DNA of 64,000 bases from Eleginops maclovinus (lineage: Eukaryota > Chordata > Actinopteri > Perciformes > Eleginopidae), in NCBI RefSeq assembly GCF_036324505.1, contig NC_086362.1, positions 7,809,043-7,873,042 of the forward strand. Direction: 5' to 3'. This document shows, piece after piece, positions 37,801-50,500 of this stretch. The notes beneath the pieces were generated by a model. The model was not told the DNA's origin and ran no database searches. It saw nothing but the letters and a program-made list of their open reading frames with translations. The stretch's first letter is position 1. Each line of letters starts with the position of its first letter. Position numbers and translations under genes: made by a program.

Positions 37801-40510
37801 GAGCAGAACGACTTTGAGGCAAATCCTCAGGATTATATGGTGAAGGTCATGTTCACATATTTTCCTTTCCCATCCTGTGCTCAGAGCAGAATATACCACA
37901 GTGATAAGAGGGTGAGGGGGACACCGAAAGAGGAAAATTGAATGAAAAATACTTCCCCTAACTGTGCCACCCACAGGCCATTCATTTCATGAGCTGTGTG
38001 ATGGCAATAGAGTCTCCATCTGCACCCAGTGCATTAACCTGCTTCCTGTCCGCCGCATGAACTATACAACGGCTGTGCCCCTTCTGAAGGTTGAACACCT
38101 TTGAATCACCAATGTGCACTCCATTTCTTTGGTAATGGAGTTGTGCTTAAGGAGCCTGACAAGCAATGGCGGCAATAACTTCAGCATGAGGCCGGTAATG
38201 TAAAATTGACAACCATGCTGAAGAAACCTTAATGTGACCTGGGTTTTGATTGAAAGCTCAACAGGGATTTTCAAAAGACAAAAGTCAATTTACAGGAAAA
38301 AATGAACCTTTCCCTGACCTTCTCAGATACAACCTGCTTACCTGATGGTCATTTATCTTCAGATTGTTTTAACACAAGAATCTAGTGGCTGTTCTGAAAA
38401 TATTGATCATAATATCTAAAGATTGTGTGTAGGGCGACCCATCAACCAACAAAGAAGAACAAGCGTCTATATCTTCATCTTCTCGTTCTGCTGTTCAATC
38501 GCAGCCCAAAAAAAACAACGAGTTGATGCAACCAGTTTATACTCAGTTAACAAGTTTAAAGCAAAAGCAGAACAACAGATAATACTAATACGTCATCGAG
38601 TCATGTGCAGGTACATGTGTACATGAAAGGGAATCTCAGTTTGAGATCCGGGTTAAATGAGGTTGCACCTGAAACTATCTGAGAAGTGTGCAAAAGTTAA
38701 ACAATAACTCTCTAACCCCAGTTTGAAGATCAGTCCAAATCAGCTGAGCATGACTTTTCAAAGTGTTCCCTAATTATGTTGGAGCAGAAATTACTTTTCA
38801 TTAAATTAGGCCCTCCAGAGAATAGAGAGGGATAATCAAACATCTCCACACTCACCACTTCAGGAAAACAATGTGATTAACTATATGGGATTTAAGAGAG
38901 AAATTGCACTGACAGCACAAGTGTTTTATAATTGAAACTCAGATGATTTGAGTGCACAATATCATCATACCAATAACTACCAGGACTGGTCATTTCAAGG
39001 ACTATGCTCCATCAGTCTGCTTGAAAAATAAATGCTTTTACATCTCAAGTTGGTGCTGCCCACAGATCACCTTCAGATGTCTCTCCATTATCCTGAGTGC
39101 CGGGTTTGAAGCCTTCTCTTTCTTTCACCTCCCAAAACCTTTTTTCTCCCATTAATCAATGTGAAGCCATCTACAGCACTTCATTAAAAGGACCTCTGGT
39201 GGTCTGTAGGTGTGTGTGACTCACACTGAAGCCCCCGCAGTCTTTTGAACTAGCACCGTGATCGCACCAGAGCTGCCACGGCTACAGGAAGCTGTGAACA
39301 GCCGTCCCTGCAGAGGAGAGCGGTGACTCAGACAACGAGTAAAGACAAACACAAATATGTTGTGCAAGACATTTACATACTGATAACAAAGCCATTGTCC
39401 ACTATAAAAAACCATGGAACATGTCCACCCTCACCAAATCATTGTACACAAGTATAATGACAACAAAGACCATTCTGCAAAGAGGTGAAGAGCAGGAAAC
39501 CAAACCCCCTTTGGGCTCCTGAGTGTGAATACATGTGTATCTATTCTAGATTTAGAATTCTACCCCAATGTGACTCACAGAAATACATTGATATATCTTT
39601 CTGAGCATATCCTCTGAATAACAGCTGAAATAATAAGGCCTTTACCAATAAGTCAATTAAATTAACAACTTTAGAAATGGATGTATCGTGTGAAAGGACA
39701 AGAAAAGACATTACTGCCTCCTGTTTTGTAAAACTGTACACGAGTGCAAATGGTAAATAAAATGTAGGCATACACATGTTACATTTTATTATTAATGAAC
39801 ATATTAATATTGATAGAAGGCTACATTTAATTTTAATACATCTGATGAGTTTCATGTTTTTCCTCCACTTGGTCTGAGCATTTTCCTGGATATTCTGCAT
39901 TTCCATGCAAGCTCAAGCTCCCCTGACACCATATCTTTACTACATTTATAAATGTTTAATTTTACTGGTCCTCTATACTATATATTTCTTATATTTAATT
40001 GCTGTTTCTGTATGTTGATATAAAGCTATGAATATATGTATGTGTCACTGCAGTGGCCCAGTTTCTCCACAGGAATGATCTGAAGAGGTACATCTTAGTC
40101 TAGAGAAAACATATTCATATTCTCCTCTAAGTGGCAGCAAAACAATGTGAAGTATATATGCAAAGGCAGCACAAGAAGTTCATCAGTCGTAAAAAAAAAA
40201 CCACATCTTAATAATTGAAAGCTAAATATAATCATTTTGAAGCCACTGTTAATGTTCCAATGCAGTATGATGTTGTGAATGATACATAAATCGATAAATA
40301 TTTAAGTTGGTGCTCCATGCGACAAGGATTCCAGTTAATTTCCCTGCAGATCACAAGTTACTGTGAGTGTTTCAAAGTGACACACAGCAGCAGAGAGCCG
40401 ACATCTGATCAATAACAGTGATGTAAGAGTCACTCTGTTAACACAGGACGAGCATCTTTACTGATGGATTAAGAGACAGGAAGTGACACTGAAGCTGGGA
40501 TTCATTTGGG

Positions 40511-40578
40511 TTACAGTTTCCTTTTGCAGCAGAAAGACAGTCATGACCTGCTGCTGCTGAATTCAAGCAACTCTGGTC
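40511..40578 (+). repeat. dispersed repeat pair, copy A
   Basis: Contains ttacagtttccttttgcagc, ctgctgctg and agcaactctggt, all shared in the same order with copy B at 44416-44485, about 3.9 kb away. The family is unknown. Confidence 0.6.
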
Positions 40579-43500
40579 CTTTTTTAATGCAAACCGGGGA
40601 CATTATGTGCAGCCGTTTGATTTATGGTGATAATGATCTGAGGTCACATTATTGAGCTGTTGTGCAGGAGGTCAATGAGTGCAAATACATCTTTCCCTTA
40701 ATCGATGTCAACAAACTGTTGTACAACACAACGACACAAACAAGGAACAGCCGTGAGATTTTAGTTGGCTATTCAGACACACGCAAAAATTTAAAATGTA
40801 ACATTAATTGCACAAATCTCCCTAAAACCTATTGTTTCAGCCAGGCCAAGATTTGTTCAATTTAAATCGTTTTTTTTTTTAATCACTGACTTTATTGTAT
40901 TTTATTGTAATTGTATTTTAGTGTATTTTGAGTTTTAAAAGCTGTATCATCTTGTTTTTCTTTCATATTTTTAATCATCACTGACGGTAGAGAAGTATTT
41001 AGGCACCGTCATGTTTTGGACAGTAGAGGGAGCCATTGATTCATCTTCAAAAAACACATTAAGACTACAGAAGCTTTTTCCATCTCCAAACATATCTGAA
41101 GGGTTTATCGTCAATATTAAGATTTTTACTTCACAATAATATCATGTTATCTCACTAAAAGCATGATTACATTTCCCCCTCTAAACAGTATTTAGATCAG
41201 ATCCTCTTTGCCTTTGAACGTCGACCATGAGATGCAACGTAGACTTTATAACAAAGATTAGGGGCCCTTGAGTAAAAGAGCAATGTAAATAACAGAGAGC
41301 AGACAGGCTTTCTTTTTTTTCCATGACGTCACACACGGCCTGCCAAAAGCATGCAAGGTGTCAGAACTCTCTCTAAAACAAACTATAAATCTTTCATTTC
41401 ACTCTGTACATTAGAAATAAAACACACTGCTAACTGGAAAAGAAACCACTTGACTGGAGGTGTGATGCTAGTTGAAGAAAACGTATTGGTTGCTTTCCTT
41501 CAACACGCTCCCTCAGAACTGCAAGCTAAGCAGCGCTGCTCAAAGAGGAAATGAAATGGAAATAGGAAAATGGTTCACATGAAGCCTTAACAGCGGCAAC
41601 TCATCAACACGAGACAAAATGTGAAGATTGTTAATGCGTGGGGAGAAAGAGGAGAGCGATATTAGAGCAGCAACAGAGCAAATATCTGCGGCAGCATATT
41701 GGAAACACAAAAATGTTTATTTTTTTGTTGTCCTCCATTATGCTCTAAACACTTTCTGAATGCAGTTAACAGACATGCAGTATAGCGGTCACTGATCATA
41801 GAACAGCCCAAACAGGCTGGCATAAAAGCAGCTTTTTTAGACTCACTTGTCCAAAACAAGCGTATTTAAGAGAGAGAAGCTCACAATCCAGATGCTCCTT
41901 TTGGAATTAACCTCCAGCCTGCTGTTTCTAATTAGGGATCAATTACTAATGGTCTTTAGAGGACAAAGACACACAGTGGAAGCAGAGGTGCTGCAGCCAC
42001 AGGGATCAGTGCTTCTGTGTACAGTAGAGTGATATATAAGGGCTGCACACCAACTACAATCACAGCATTATTGATGCAACTATAATCTGTCATTTATCCA
42101 CACTCAGCGCTTTATTTTTCACTGCAGAGTCACTCAAATGCATGCCGTCACCAATATCCACCCGGCCTGCATCTGCAGAGACACTCATCCTGAGGCTGGT
42201 TTAACTGGAAAATGCTGCTGCAGGACCGCACCACCCACCCAGATGGTCTGAATCAGCGGGCAGCGCCCCTCATGAATTGCTCCAAATGCAACCGCCATCA
42301 ATCACACACAAATATGGTCCATTGAAAAAGGTTATTCCCTTCAAAAAGGTGGCAGGAACACAAAAGCACGACTTCCACAACTGGGACAAACAGAGCAGTC
42401 ATTTTTATGTTTTTCAACCCCAGTGAATACCATATTTGCTGGAACCTTACTTTTGGAGAATAAAATAACTCTTCCCCACAAGGTTGTACAGTTGTTTGAT
42501 GACATTAAGAATAAATAATGACTTGCGAGATATTGCAGGGCTTGGATGTGCATTAGTTTTTAAGACAAATAACTACTCTCTTTTCTGTGCTTAAGAAATA
42601 CCCACAAAACGATTACTCCCACCGAGTAACCTTGAAGAAAACTTTGTTTTGTTCGCATGCCTCTACAGTGATAAAGAATAAAAAGAGAGATATGTCTTGA
42701 TAAATTGAAGTAAATAGGGGCCGCATTTAATGATATTTCACAAAGGTGCAGTAAAATCCAAGTCTAATTTATCAAGTAATACTGTATGATTACATCTTCC
42801 CAAACACTTTCACAAACAATCGTATCATTTAAAACACTTCAATTAAATGCTAACCAAGGCATACTTCATGGACAAACCAAAAGCGTATTAAATAGTGCCT
42901 TTGTAGTGAAATTGCAGATGATTGTGAAGTAGTGAGCGTGTAAGTGTAAGAATGAGAAACATAATAGTTTTCTTCAAAGATGCAAGGTAACACTCAATGC
43001 ATCATACATATCAGATCATTTCTGAGCAGAAGTATTCCTTTTATGTTTGTATGCTTACACTAATATGTCGGTTATTTCCCCTTTTCTTTAAGGATTGCTG
43101 TCTGTAAACAGAGAGAGGCGCATGACTCAGCACTGTGATGCATCCGAGGACAGAACTCTCCTGAAGCCATAATAAAAGATGAGGAGCTGAGGAGTCGTTC
43201 TGACGCACAATAAAGCGCACCAGCAGATTCAGTATCACACAGAAACACATTCTCTTTACTGCAATCCCACAGCACTGATTTAGACGATCTGTGTCCTGCA
43301 GCATGGACACGGATCAGTAACAGTTATGCACGATTCTCAGAAGCACCTGCTCGGGTCTTTCTGTCATTAGCACAGCTGACATTGTTCCCCCTGTCCGCTC
43401 GACCCGGGTCACTTTCTTTCATCACATCCTGCTGGGTGTGTGTGACACTGAGCCCATTGTCACATGTCAGTGTTCACCGAGCCATGCAGGACATCCAAAA

Positions 43501-44415
43501 CTATCCACAGTGACAAAAGAATGCACAATAGAGCTGCAAGAATGAGGCTTTTTTTATTAAATCAGGTGTGAAAAATATCAGGTCAGGCATGACTTAATCA
43601 AATTTGCACAGCTGGTTGCGAGAACATCATAACTCTGGTTTGGTTTTCTCTAAACAATGATAGTGGATATTGCAGGTTATGAGCAGTGTTCACTCACTGA
43701 ATCATAACTCCTCACACTCCAAATAAAAAACTCATTCTGAGGTGAGGACGAACCCAATAAAACCTGCTGTGCTGCAGTTATTTGGGGGCACGCATATTGC
43801 TGAATAAGCAATCCAGAAGGCAGATGAAAACGTAACTGAATGCGCTTTTGAATGCGAGCGCTCCTTAATCCCAGCAGTAATAAACATTACTCCTCATCCC
43901 ACTTCATTTTAGCCATATTAAGTGCACATTATCTTTACACACTACACACAGTGCAGTGAGTTTAGACCCCCCCCCCCCCAGCTTTAGAACACATTAAATA
44001 TACACCGTTTAGAGGAGGGGTGGGGGGTGGTTACCCTGAGAGGGAGGTCATGCAGGAGAAAGAGCTCTGCACATAAAGCATGTGTAATGAGGCTCTTATG
44101 GTACCTGTGTGCTCCACTGGGCTACAGAAACGCAACATGAACTATTACCAACACCATTTTCTGTTTGGTTTGACTGATTGAAAGCATTGTTCGTTGAATA
44201 ATGCAAGTATTCAAAAGTAATAGTACTAGTAAGCCTGGAAAAGCAGTTGTGTTGTGCTCTTTGTATCAGCTTTGTCTTGGAAACTATCCCGGCATCACCA
44301 ACTAGGGCCGTGTATAGGTTAGTGTACTCATTCTATGCAACACCTATTTCTTTATTAGTGGTGTCAATCGGTTAAAACTGGCCTTGAGCTCAATAACACT
44401 AAAGTGAAAAGATGT

Positions 44416-44485
44416 GTTACAGTTTCTTTTCTGCAGCAGGCAGACGGTGACGAAACGCTGCTGCTGCATACGAGCAGCTCTGGTA
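44416..44485 (+). repeat. dispersed repeat pair, copy B
   Basis: Contains ttacagtttcttttctgcag, cgctgctgctg and gagcagctctggt, matching copy A with substitutions and small indels. Upstream (44350-44385, gtggtgtcaatcggttaaaa) also looks repeat-derived, suggesting that the true element is longer than the matched core. Confidence 0.6.
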
Positions 44486-47270
44486 CTACTAAAAAATATG
44501 CCCAGAAGTTTTTTTTACTTTATTATAACTTCTCATAGTTCTGATGATATAATTGTGTTATAATTACGGGACGAAGTTGGGTTTGAAATGGGATTAATTT
44601 ACACGTTTACAGCCCTGGTTTTTACAATACTATTTAAAATTCAAACACCAGCTGAGAAAAGCAGCAATGACAACAAACAGGACCATGACTGACACTCTCC
44701 TCACCGCCTTGGGCCACGAACTCAAATCTATTAGTCTGGCTCTGATGACAGTTCCTCTGTAGCAGTGACATGTGAGACACTAAGCGTGTCAGTGATGCGA
44801 ACACTGCGCCCGCCATGCATCAGCTCTATTAATAAACCACAGAGCGCAGGGGAAACCCATTTCCCGGGGTAAATGGGTGACATGTTGCGAGCCATCTTCT
44901 CACACACGCTCGAAACCAAACGCTCCCCATGCCAGCAGCTAGAGTAACACTGCAGTATCACCTCCTCTCTAATGTTTCCCACAGCGTGACCAGATTACGC
45001 GTCGGCAGCGTACTTTTCCTCTTGTTATTCCTGCATTTAGTTTGGTTTCAGGGGCTGAGAACAAGTCCATTTACTTTGTTATTGTCAACGTTATCTGATG
45101 TACCACAAGAAGGCTGATTAAAATGTGAAAAGCAGCTGCGGAGGTGAGATTAGACGAGCATTCCTCCTTGAATAGATGTGTTTACTACCTCATTTTAAAG
45201 CTGAACTGCAGCCAACAGCTTCTGGTCATTAATCCCTGTAGAATCTTTGTTTAATGCCTCTCCATTTCACTGAAGTCTGTTTGCAATAAAACACTTGGTC
45301 CTGCCTGTGGAGTGCAGAAGCCAATCAATGACCTCCTTTACACCTTGCATTACAACATATCTTACATCCGGATTGCATAACGTATGATTTAATCAGATAA
45401 CATAAACACCTGATACTAATATGAGTATCTAGTGCCCACATTTGAGATCTTTAACAAGCAACAACACCCAATGCAGATTTTGCTGGCAGTGAATTATTGA
45501 ATCTGTGTCCTCAATGTCTATTTCGATAGGCTTTCTTGCCGATTTTAGAATAATTGCACACAATTATTGTCAAGGTACTGTAGTTTGTGTACATGGATTG
45601 AAAAATAAATTGCGTTGACAGAGATATTTTGGCCGCAATGTGTCCTCACAGCATTATACCTTTACATGTTCCAGTGCCAAGTATTCTGCAATGACAGACA
45701 CAGAGGCTGGACACTGCTGGCCACAGATTGTCTTCCGAGTGAATGCTGCAGTAAATATCCTGTCGAGCTAATTCTGTTTCACAGACCTCACATCGACAGG
45801 AGGGAACAAACACTGTGATTAATGCAGTCTTCTCACAAGCAGAGACAGAGAAAAGGCAATTGTTTCTCTACCGAGTACGGGGAAAGCTCAGCTGAAAGAC
45901 AGATCCCTTTCTGGGCTAAGATGTGTCACAGGTTGCGTATATATATTAGTCACAATTTTCAGTCACATTCAGAAATGTTAAATCTAATATATATTTAGAT
46001 TCTGTAGGAGTCCAGTCGTGGTCCAGGAGACAAGAAGATTGACAAAAGGTTAATGAACAATGAGATATAAAGCCAACTTGCGGAGCCAAACACTGCAATA
46101 CTTCTTTTCAATTCTGGTTGAAAGACACCAAATGTGTTTGCCTGAGCTTTGGGAGTGTGCAAACATCCCAAGACATCTTGAATATTTCCTTTTGAAGGAA
46201 TGCTGCAGCCCTGAATATTTCACTCAACATCAACAGCGTGGGCTGCAGTTTCAATGAAGAGATCCAACAAGGTAATAAAGAAAAGGCGGTCATAAGGAGT
46301 CTATAAGGATGTCAATGTTCCAAGTTTAATGCTACTTAAAAAGGGAAATCGAAAGACCAAGATGGACATGAATGTAAAAATGTAAAATTTCAGTGTACAT
46401 GAGACAATTACGTAAACAATTAAGGATTGAAATCCAATTACTTCTTATTATGCGGGAAATTATTAATGCATGTGAGATGATACAGCAGTTAAACCACAGT
46501 GTGAGCATGCCAAACCATGTTTATCTGACAGCACAGATGAGTTATCCTTACCGCAATCCTCTGCTGTGTGACTGTCTGTGGCAAATGAGATGGTACAGTA
46601 GCAAAGTCAAGATAACCTTTAAATCCACCTCCACACGACACTGAGTCGACCCGTCAGACTTCTCAGAACAAGGTTGGGTTCCTAGCTCATAAAACTTACA
46701 TGGAGTTGACTTCACATGCAGAAATGTGGCTGAATTATGCATAGCACGGTGTACTCTCCTTCTGGAGACGTTTCAGCTCAATGTAAGGTGAACATAAAAC
46801 AGTGAACGCTCCCCTGAGGGACGGGAGTTAATGGAGCAGGCATCATTTGTAGAAGAGACAGTGGACAACGTACCGATGCTGGAGGCTGTTGTGAAAGGCT
46901 TGTTTTTTTAAGTGATGCAGTCATGGCTCATTTACAATCCAGATGTTAATGTGAGGGAACATGTGGTGGGATTGATTATTAAAATGACTAGCTTGCCAAA
47001 TTGTGTGAGTTATGGATGGATAACGGAACAAACACAGGGGCCCAAGGGGTCAGAGGGCCTATTTACAGGGCCTTTTAACACTTTGTTGGACAGTCAAAGA
47101 GCTCAGTTAAAAGCAGGAATGTCTACTGTGAGGCTACAGGAACATTTTGTTAGCGACACAGAGAAACAGACAGCCACTCTTATCTGAACAGAACATGAGC
47201 TGCAATTTTCTAGCCAACTTAAGCAGCTGCATATTCTGCTTCACCTACCAGATGTGACTAAAAAAGGGGC

Positions 47271-47530
47271 AAAATGACTACAAAGAGGCACAGCAATGAT
47301 ACAGAGAATCAAGCTGAAAAAAATGACACAAAACAAGTGTGAAGACATCCAAAACAACTGGAAAGAAACACAAAAAAAACCAAGACTGTAAATAGTCTAC
47401 AGTGAAAAGATGACCAAAAAGAGACGCAAACTGATGATGAAGACATGCTAAAGTACCACAAAGACACACAAATATGGAGATTAAAAAATGCATGGATATA
47501 GATGCAAAGATAAGACTAAAAAGAGACACT
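47271..47530 (+). repeat. degenerate tandem repeat, 'acaaagagacacaaaatgac' type
   Basis: Decayed tandem array of a unit of about 20 nt, with recognisable remnants aaaatgactacaaagaggca, gacacaaaacaag, accaaaaagagacgcaaact, accacaaagacacacaaat and aaaaagagacac. Arrays of this kind are frequent in teleost DNA and often sit beside ggggccc-rich sequence; caggggcccaaggggtcaga and ggcctatttacagggcct are at 47035-47075. A chance Arg/Lys- or Phe/Leu-rich frame results, not a gene. Confidence 0.65.
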
Positions 47531-50500
47531 TTTTGCATGTCTTTCAGTGTGCTGGTCTTGCTCCTACACAGAAAAGGTCAGGGGCCTTTTACATACACAG
47601 TGGGGCAGTTTTCTAATAAAACATTGATAAAGTCACCATTTTTTATTGTTGCATGCTAATCTCTCCCCTTCCAAATTCCCCTTCACAGATATTTGTCGGG
47701 CTGCTGCAGTTTCGGAACATTGTGGTCCCACTAGGTATATGGTCGGAGTCAAATGTATGCAAAACAATAAAAAACACACACAAGAAGTTGAAGTATCTTT
47801 GGTGCTTAGGAATCACTGAACTCCTTCACTCCACCTCCAACTGTACTGTATATGACAATACAGCAGGTGAATATATTCCAGCACTGCACTTACCCGAGGG
47901 AGGGCTTCATTTTTAACACCTGCTGCGGGTATGTGTATATTTCATGGTTTTAAAATCAGAACCATTTTTTTGGAAAGCAAGTATTCGCTGTTTGCAGGAG
48001 TCATTAACAGTAACTCACTCTGCAGGTTTCCAAGCCTCATTGCCGTTTTAATGTGAGGCCACCTCAAATTGCAGGAGGTGCTGTTTAGCATGTTTCAGTC
48101 ACAGCGTTACATGCCCACGGTGCTTAGTGTTAATATGCTCATTTACAGCAAAGAGGAACATTTAGGGAAGGCCAAATTTCCTGCAGGCTGTGTGCGACCA
48201 CATAAATACTGATCGAAGAACACTTACACGCACGAACACACACCACACTCAGATTTATATGTGCTCCTGGAAAGTGGAAATTAGGATTTTAATGCGTTAA
48301 GGGACTGCTGCACCGTGTCATCTATCTCTGGTGGAGGACACTGTGAACCTGAGCTCATTGCATCATCTCCACTGCTCTCTTGGAATGACTGGAGAGAGAA
48401 AACTATGTGTCTGAGGTCAGAGTGACAACTTTATCCGTAACAGTGACATAAAAAAAATCATTCTCTCAAAGCCAAAGCTGTTTAATCCAGTCTAACGCCC
48501 AAGCCGAAAGATATTTCATTCATGGTTATTTGAACAAGGGGAAGCAACAAAACTGCACATTTGCCAAACTGGAAGCACCACATGTTGAGCACTATTGCTT
48601 CATAAATTACAATTATCAAAATTGTTATTCATTAACTTTCAGTGGAGCCTAATTGCTTCATAATCTCTGCACAAACTACAGCTGAAACTGCTCATAATGA
48701 AGTGACTTATCGGCTCAATTGAAATGCAATTAGTATATTCATGCATTACCTTTAAATACTGCTGTGTGTGGAGATTCCTCAACTGAACTAATCACATTTG
48801 CAGATTAAACATTGCCTGCTACCACTCAATCTAACTTCCAACAGCTTCTTTCAGGAAGTGTGTTTTCTCTGCTCATTTCCAGGAGGGATTACACTACATT
48901 CATTTGTGTATTTACAGTTAAGAGCACACGGGCGTACAACCAAGAGAGAGTGTCTCTTCGTATTTCACACTTGGTGATCTACTAGCCTCCCCTTTGGTGT
49001 GGGCTGTCAGGAAGCAGAAACACAGAGCCACAGTGAGTGCACACAGTCTGATGGCAGCTCAACAGCTAATTTCAAATTGAACAAGTTCGATAATGTTCCT
49101 TACATCTGGAGGTGTGTCTGCTATGGCAGGTGTCCTTTCTGCTGGAACATGTATCACTACCTGCTGCAGTCATGTTATATGTACACTGTCCTGACATCAA
49201 GAAAATGTCCTTCGCTGTGATGAAAAATTCTGCCTCTGATGAAACAGAGCAGAAAAGGTTGCAGTCAAAGAGAAAATATTAAATCTTATGTCATGGCGTC
49301 ACAGCGCTGTTCTGTATCTGTGATCAGAGTCAATCAGGAGATGGAAGAATTTCATTTCCCATCTTCAAAGCTCAGCAAGAGAAATTCTTCTGATAACATG
49401 AAAGAACTGAACGGATTTTTGGAGCATTTAAGCAATTTAATTTAAGCAAGATGGGAAGGATTTCAATCTCATCAAACAATGAAATGACTTGTTACCAATG
49501 CTTAGTGGTTAAAGACAGAAGATGTAGTAAAATAAAACCATATTTCTGTTTATTTAAATGCATACCACAGGGAGCTAGAGCTGTTTCTTCTATAAGCTCT
49601 CAGGAATGATTACCTTTTCTAGCAAGCTAATTAACATTTTAATAAAAAAATCATGCCAATTTCTTCTCTCATTTATTATGTTTAACACTTTAATATTCTA
49701 TCAAAGTTGTGGGTCACTGTATAATATGAAACTTACTTTATACAGAGCCAGTCTATTTTATAACTAGGGAGGATCCACACCGAATTCCCACCTCTGAGAG
49801 GATCCTCTCTATCGCTGAAGGATGGAAAACCTTTAAGCTCAGCCAGGAACACGCTCTCTTTTTCATTCTTGCCCTCAGACATGACTTCCACATTAATTAT
49901 TCACACTTCTCTGTTTGCCAGAAGTGGGGAATTGAATTTAAACCGCTGGTGCAACACAAACCATCGGTAAAACAAAGCTGAAGCTTTCAAAAGTGTAGAT
50001 GCAGAAGGTGAAACTCACATTTCCCTGTGTGTTCTCATTTGTAGGTACGAAACTAAATATGAAATAATAATGAGAATGCACTTGTTTTGACACTGAACAA
50101 GGACCCTATGTTTTCTGTATGCATTGCTGGTGTGCTGGTCTCTGTTGTAAATGAGTGGAGTCATGCTGAGGTCATGAATAAGAGATCAGCAGAGAATATA
50201 TAAATCTAACCAAAGAAATAGTGGGGGTACAAACTGGCCTGTTGACCACAGAAAATCTGCTAGGAACTCTATAAATAATTACCAGGAATTCATGGGGATC
50301 CTTTTCTTATGTTTTTAATGCTACGTTGTGGACAACATGTCTGTGTTGAAATAGGAAGAGCTAGTTAGCATAGTTAAGCTCCATTCAGTAAAAAGGAGCA
50401 TTGGGCAAATATAAAATATATCGTTATAAGTAAATGTTTCAAAGTTATATAATATAAATATTGAAGAGGAATTTATGACCTGTTAAAGTTCCTTAAAAAG

